DNA of 24,923 nucleotides from an uncultured Saprospiraceae bacterium (lineage in GTDB: Bacteria; Bacteroidota; Bacteroidia; Chitinophagales; Saprospiraceae): positions 1 through 24,923 of the forward strand of contig CALMIT010000547.1 in assembly GCA_937864255.1 (NCBI GenBank), given 5' to 3'. Both the position numbers and the translations under genes were made by a program. Below the pieces are notes generated by a model, which saw only the letters and a program-made list of their open reading frames with translations, ran no database searches and had not been told where the DNA came from. Each line of letters begins with the position of its first letter. The first letter of the stretch is position 1. Shown here piece by piece: positions 23,163 to 24,923 of the stretch.

Positions 23163-23192
23163 TAAAGATAAACCGAATGCGCTTTTTTCCAA
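23163..23192 (-). promoter_or_regulatory. Promoter of the CHGKCH/CDACGC/His-rich operon
   Basis: On the minus strand TTG (plus 23190-23192), a 19-nt spacer and TATCTTTA (plus 23163-23170, seven of eight positions of TAnnTTTG) precede the TTG start at 23142. The spacing is the family optimum. Confidence 0.5.
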
Positions 23193-23246
23193 ATGACAGA
23201 AATTGCTCCCGGCAATGCGGCTTGCAATTTTAAAAATGTGGATTTT

Positions 23247-23678
23247 CTACTTCCTCCTCCCCTTTTCCATGCGCATCAACTCGTCCAGTTCGGCGGCTTC
23301 GAGGAGGTAAGCGCAGAGCAGGTCTTCGTCAATTTCTTCGGGAGAGAAAAATCGTTTTGAAAAAACCTGCTTACGCTTACCGCGGTCCAGATAAGCGGCT
23401 TCGTCGGTGAGCAGGTTGCCGTACGAAAAACCGAATTCCACGCCTTCCCAGGTTTTGCTGCCCCAGGCGACCGCGCCCGGCCAAATGAAGCAAATGCCTT
23501 TGTGCCGTTTGTAAAAAGGCACATTGAATGACAAATATTCTTTCACCTCCGGCAGCGTTCCGAGTACCAGCTCGCGCAGTTTTTCAACGATTTCCAGTTG
23601 AACTTCCGGCAGGTAAGCGAGCAATTCGCCCATGCTCCGAAAATCCACGCATTGCATCCGCTTTTTTTCTTCCGGCAT
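23247..23678 (-). CDS. DUF1801 domain protein
   Basis: This encodes 143 residues from the ATG at 23678; the longer frame from 23780 overlaps the TfoX-like gene and is not part of the domain. Matches to the DUF1801 (YdhG-like) pattern are MGELLAYLPEVQLEIVEKLR, ELVLGTLPEVKEYLSFNVP, FYKRHKGICFIWP, GVEFGFSYGNLLTDE and RKQVFSKRFF. The fold is a small alpha+beta unit of unclear function, found in many bacteria as a cytosolic protein. One base separates its ATG from the stop of the TfoX-like gene, so they are coupled. Confidence 0.82.
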   Translation of the reverse strand: MPEEKKRMQCVDFRSMGELLAYLPEVQLEIVEKLRELVLGTLPEVKEYLSFNVPFYKRHKGICFIWPGAVAWGSKTWEGVEFGFSYGNLLTDEAAYLDRGKRKQVFSKRFFSPEEIDEDLLCAYLLEAAELDELMRMEKGRRK

Positions 23679-23679
23679 T

Positions 23680-24021
23680 TTATTTCTTCTTACTCGATTT
23701 AGCTTTCGGATTAAAATCCAGGCAGCGCTGCACCCAAAATTCCAAATCCTTGTCGCGGTCGGTACCTTCCGGGTACACAAAAACGTAGCCCTTCATCGGT
23801 CTGCCCGTGAAGTCCATCGGTTTGCAGCCTTCGCGCTTCATCGCCTCGGCTTCAAAATCGGGGTCGAGCCGGCCCATCAGCCGCTCTTCGTGTACGCCGC
23901 AGCACATTTTGTCATTCACCATAAAGCAAAGCCCGCCCATCATTTTCTTTTCCTCGAAGCGGGTATTTTTTTCTTTAAAAACCTGGCGAATGCGGTCGGC
24001 GAGTAATTCGGAATAAGCCAT
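23680..24021 (-). CDS. TfoX N-terminal domain protein
   Basis: This encodes 113 residues corresponding to the TfoX/Sxy N-terminal domain alone: LADRIRQVFKEKNTRFEEKK, MMGGLCFMVNDKMCCGVHEE, RLMGRLDPD and DFTGRPMKGYVFVYPEG are the expected blocks, and the end is Lys-rich (KAKSSKKK). In gammaproteobacteria TfoX controls competence, but stand-alone N-domain proteins are widespread and their role is unknown. It is the first gene of a two-gene unit with the DUF1801 protein gene and is transcribed away from the SRPBCC gene. Confidence 0.87.
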   Translation of the reverse strand: MAYSELLADRIRQVFKEKNTRFEEKKMMGGLCFMVNDKMCCGVHEERLMGRLDPDFEAEAMKREGCKPMDFTGRPMKGYVFVYPEGTDRDKDLEFWVQRCLDFNPKAKSSKKK

Positions 24022-24120
24022 AGATTTTGATTTTTATAAATATAAACACGGCAAGTTTTTCAAAAAAACTGATTTAAAATTATTTTTAAGGCGCATTTTT
24101 TACCTAAAATCATCCGAATC

Positions 24121-24567
24121 ATGAAGTATCAAACAGAAATCGAAATCAATCTGCCCGTAGAAAAAGTCATCGAACTTTTTGACAATCCCGACAATATGAA
24201 ACACTGGATGGCGGGATTGCAAAGTTTTGAACACCTCAGCGGCACGCCCGGACAGCCCGGCTCCAAATCGCGCCTGCGTTTTAAAATGGGCAGCCGCGAT
24301 ATGGAATTGATCGAAACCGTCACCAAGCGCAACCTGCCCGAAGAATTTACGGGCACCTACGAGACCAAAGGCGTTTTTAATATTGTAAAAAACACTTTCG
24401 TCGCGCTTCCCGGTGGTAAGACAAAATACATCACCGAAAGCGAATTCCAATTTCAGAGTTTTCCGATGAAAGTTATGGGCTGGCTGATGCCCGGCGCATT
24501 CAAAAAACAATCACTCAAATACCAGCAAGATTTCAAAACTTTCGCCGAAAGCCGGTCGAGGGATTAA
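24121..24567 (+). CDS. SRPBCC-family (START-like) protein
   Basis: This encodes 148 residues with the typical helix-grip start MKYQTEIEINLPVEKVIELF, followed by DNPDNMKHWMAGLQSFEHL (the D-p..m..W..g...). The strands GSKSRLRFKMGSRDMELIET, EFTGTYETKGVFNIVKNTF and KYITESEFQFQSF then lead to the long C-terminal helix (FKKQSLKYQQDFKTFAES). The fold forms a deep hydrophobic ligand pocket. No specific substrate can be inferred. It appears monocistronic, ended by the hairpin at 24569-24600. Confidence 0.88.
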   Translation: MKYQTEIEINLPVEKVIELFDNPDNMKHWMAGLQSFEHLSGTPGQPGSKSRLRFKMGSRDMELIETVTKRNLPEEFTGTYETKGVFNIVKNTFVALPGGKTKYITESEFQFQSFPMKVMGWLMPGAFKKQSLKYQQDFKTFAESRSRD

Positions 24568-24568
24568 A

Positions 24569-24600
24569 AAATCGGGCGGTTTTTTCAGACCGCCCGATTT
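24569..24600. terminator. Bidirectional terminator between convergent genes
   Basis: AAATCGGGCGGT at 24569-24580 pairs perfectly with ACCGCCCGATTT at 24589-24600 (12 pairs, 8-nt loop) with T-rich flanks. It serves both the SRPBCC gene (+) and the TonB receptor ending at 24615 (-). Confidence 0.85.
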
Positions 24601-24614
24601 AGTTTTAATACTTA

Positions 24615-24923
24615 TTAAAACTTGAATCCCAGCTTCGCAAAATAGAGCGAACCGCTGAAGCCGTTTTGTACGGCATCCCACAATCCGCCGGTTTCTGTCT
24701 CGGTATCCTGTTGGGTCGGATAAACATTGAGCAAATTGGCGGCGCCGATATTCAAAGTCAGGTTGCGCGTGAGGTCGTAACCCAAAGTCAGGTCGGTTGT
24801 CATCACAGGCTCATACGTGTCCAAAGTGCCGAGCCAATCTTCCAAAACAATCTCGCCGAAACGGACCAGGCGCAGGTTGGCGTTGAATTTTCTGAGGCGA
24901 TAATCCACCGTCAGTCCGATTTT
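24615..24923 (-). CDS. TonB-dependent receptor, C-terminal end (cut by window edge)
   Basis: The last 102 codons of an outer-membrane receptor barrel enter from the right edge and end with TAA at 24615-24617. The sequence shows the usual C-terminal strands: VDYRLRKFNANLRLVRFGEI, TTDLTLGYDLTRNLTLNIG, the conserved GAANLLNVYPTQ (Gxx N lf d..Y) and the final LYFAKLGFKF ending in Phe, as required for barrel assembly. An apparent start at 24908 is an internal GTG, not the real start. The N-terminal part and any substrate clue are outside the window. It is a different receptor gene from the one at 1-1046. Confidence 0.88.
   Translation of the reverse strand, partial: KIGLTVDYRLRKFNANLRLVRFGEIVLEDWLGTLDTYEPVMTTDLTLGYDLTRNLTLNIGAANLLNVYPTQQDTETETGGLWDAVQNGFSGSLYFAKLGFKF

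Noticed and set aside
23200..23230. Inverted repeat AAATTGC/GCAATTT as a terminator
   Set aside because: The 17-nt loop and the lack of a T run on the minus strand make it a poor terminator for the DUF1801 gene.
1..24923. CRISPR arrays, tRNA/rRNA genes, transposases or phage genes
   Set aside because: No regularly spaced repeats, transposase motifs or recognisable RNA-gene sequences were found by reading; weak or diverged RNA genes cannot be excluded without a covariance search.

Overview
The window looks like a chromosome segment of a Bacteroidota bacterium, most likely a Saprospiria-type (Lewinella/Haliscomenobacter-like) organism. Four things support this: SusC/TonB-dependent receptors with an N-terminal carboxypeptidase-regulatory-like domain, a secreted repeat protein with a type IX secretion (T9SS) C-terminal sorting domain, a LytS-type kinase with a two-component-regulator propeller, and several exact or near matches to the Bacteroidota promoter (TTG, 19-20 nt, TAnnTTTG). 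The taxonomic placement is inference. I saw no rRNA, tRNA, CRISPR array, insertion sequence or phage gene.

Layout. 1-1046 (-): N-terminal part of a TonB-dependent receptor cut by the left edge. 1359-2544 (+): lipoprotein and small beta-barrel pair. 2640-5121 (-): Ca2+/Na+ antiporter, a DUF433/DUF5615 toxin-antitoxin pair and a solitary TrpF-like protein. 5222-8154 (+): arsenic operon arsR-arsM-acr3-arsC, closed by a bidirectional terminator. 8214-9365 (-): ECF sigma factor followed by a membrane protein that fuses an anti-sigma-like N-terminus to a YCII domain. 9506-11050 (+): secreted T9SS repeat protein. 11207-15545 (+): YceI-like protein, propeller histidine kinase (frameshifted) and LytTR response regulator. 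15623-18114: two tiny membrane proteins, a TIGR03643-like protein, a dicarboxylate/glutamate-type symporter (frameshifted) and an NTF2-like secreted protein. 18338-20465 (+): OmpR-type regulator and HAMP histidine kinase, followed by a possible small RNA. 20841-23142 (-): DUF2853 protein, then a three-gene exported Cys/His-rich set that looks like metal handling. 23247-24021 (-): TfoX-N and DUF1801 proteins. 24121-24567 (+): SRPBCC protein. 24615-end (-): C-terminal end of a second TonB-dependent receptor.

How the genes work together. The arsenic operon is self-contained: ArsR senses As(III), ArsC reduces arsenate, Acr3 exports arsenite and ArsM methylates it. The yceI/kinase/regulator genes form one unit, with the yceI stop and kinase start overlapping. 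Two genes are broken by small indels. In the propeller kinase, a 37-bp insertion flanked by a 10-bp direct repeat shifts the frame; removing it restores a canonical propeller motif. In the symporter, one base appears to be missing in an A/T run. The points I consider most worth following are the YCII-fused putative anti-sigma factor, the CHGKCH / CDACGC / His-rich export set, the repeat-flanked insertion, and the possible regulated RNA downstream of the OmpR-type two-component system.
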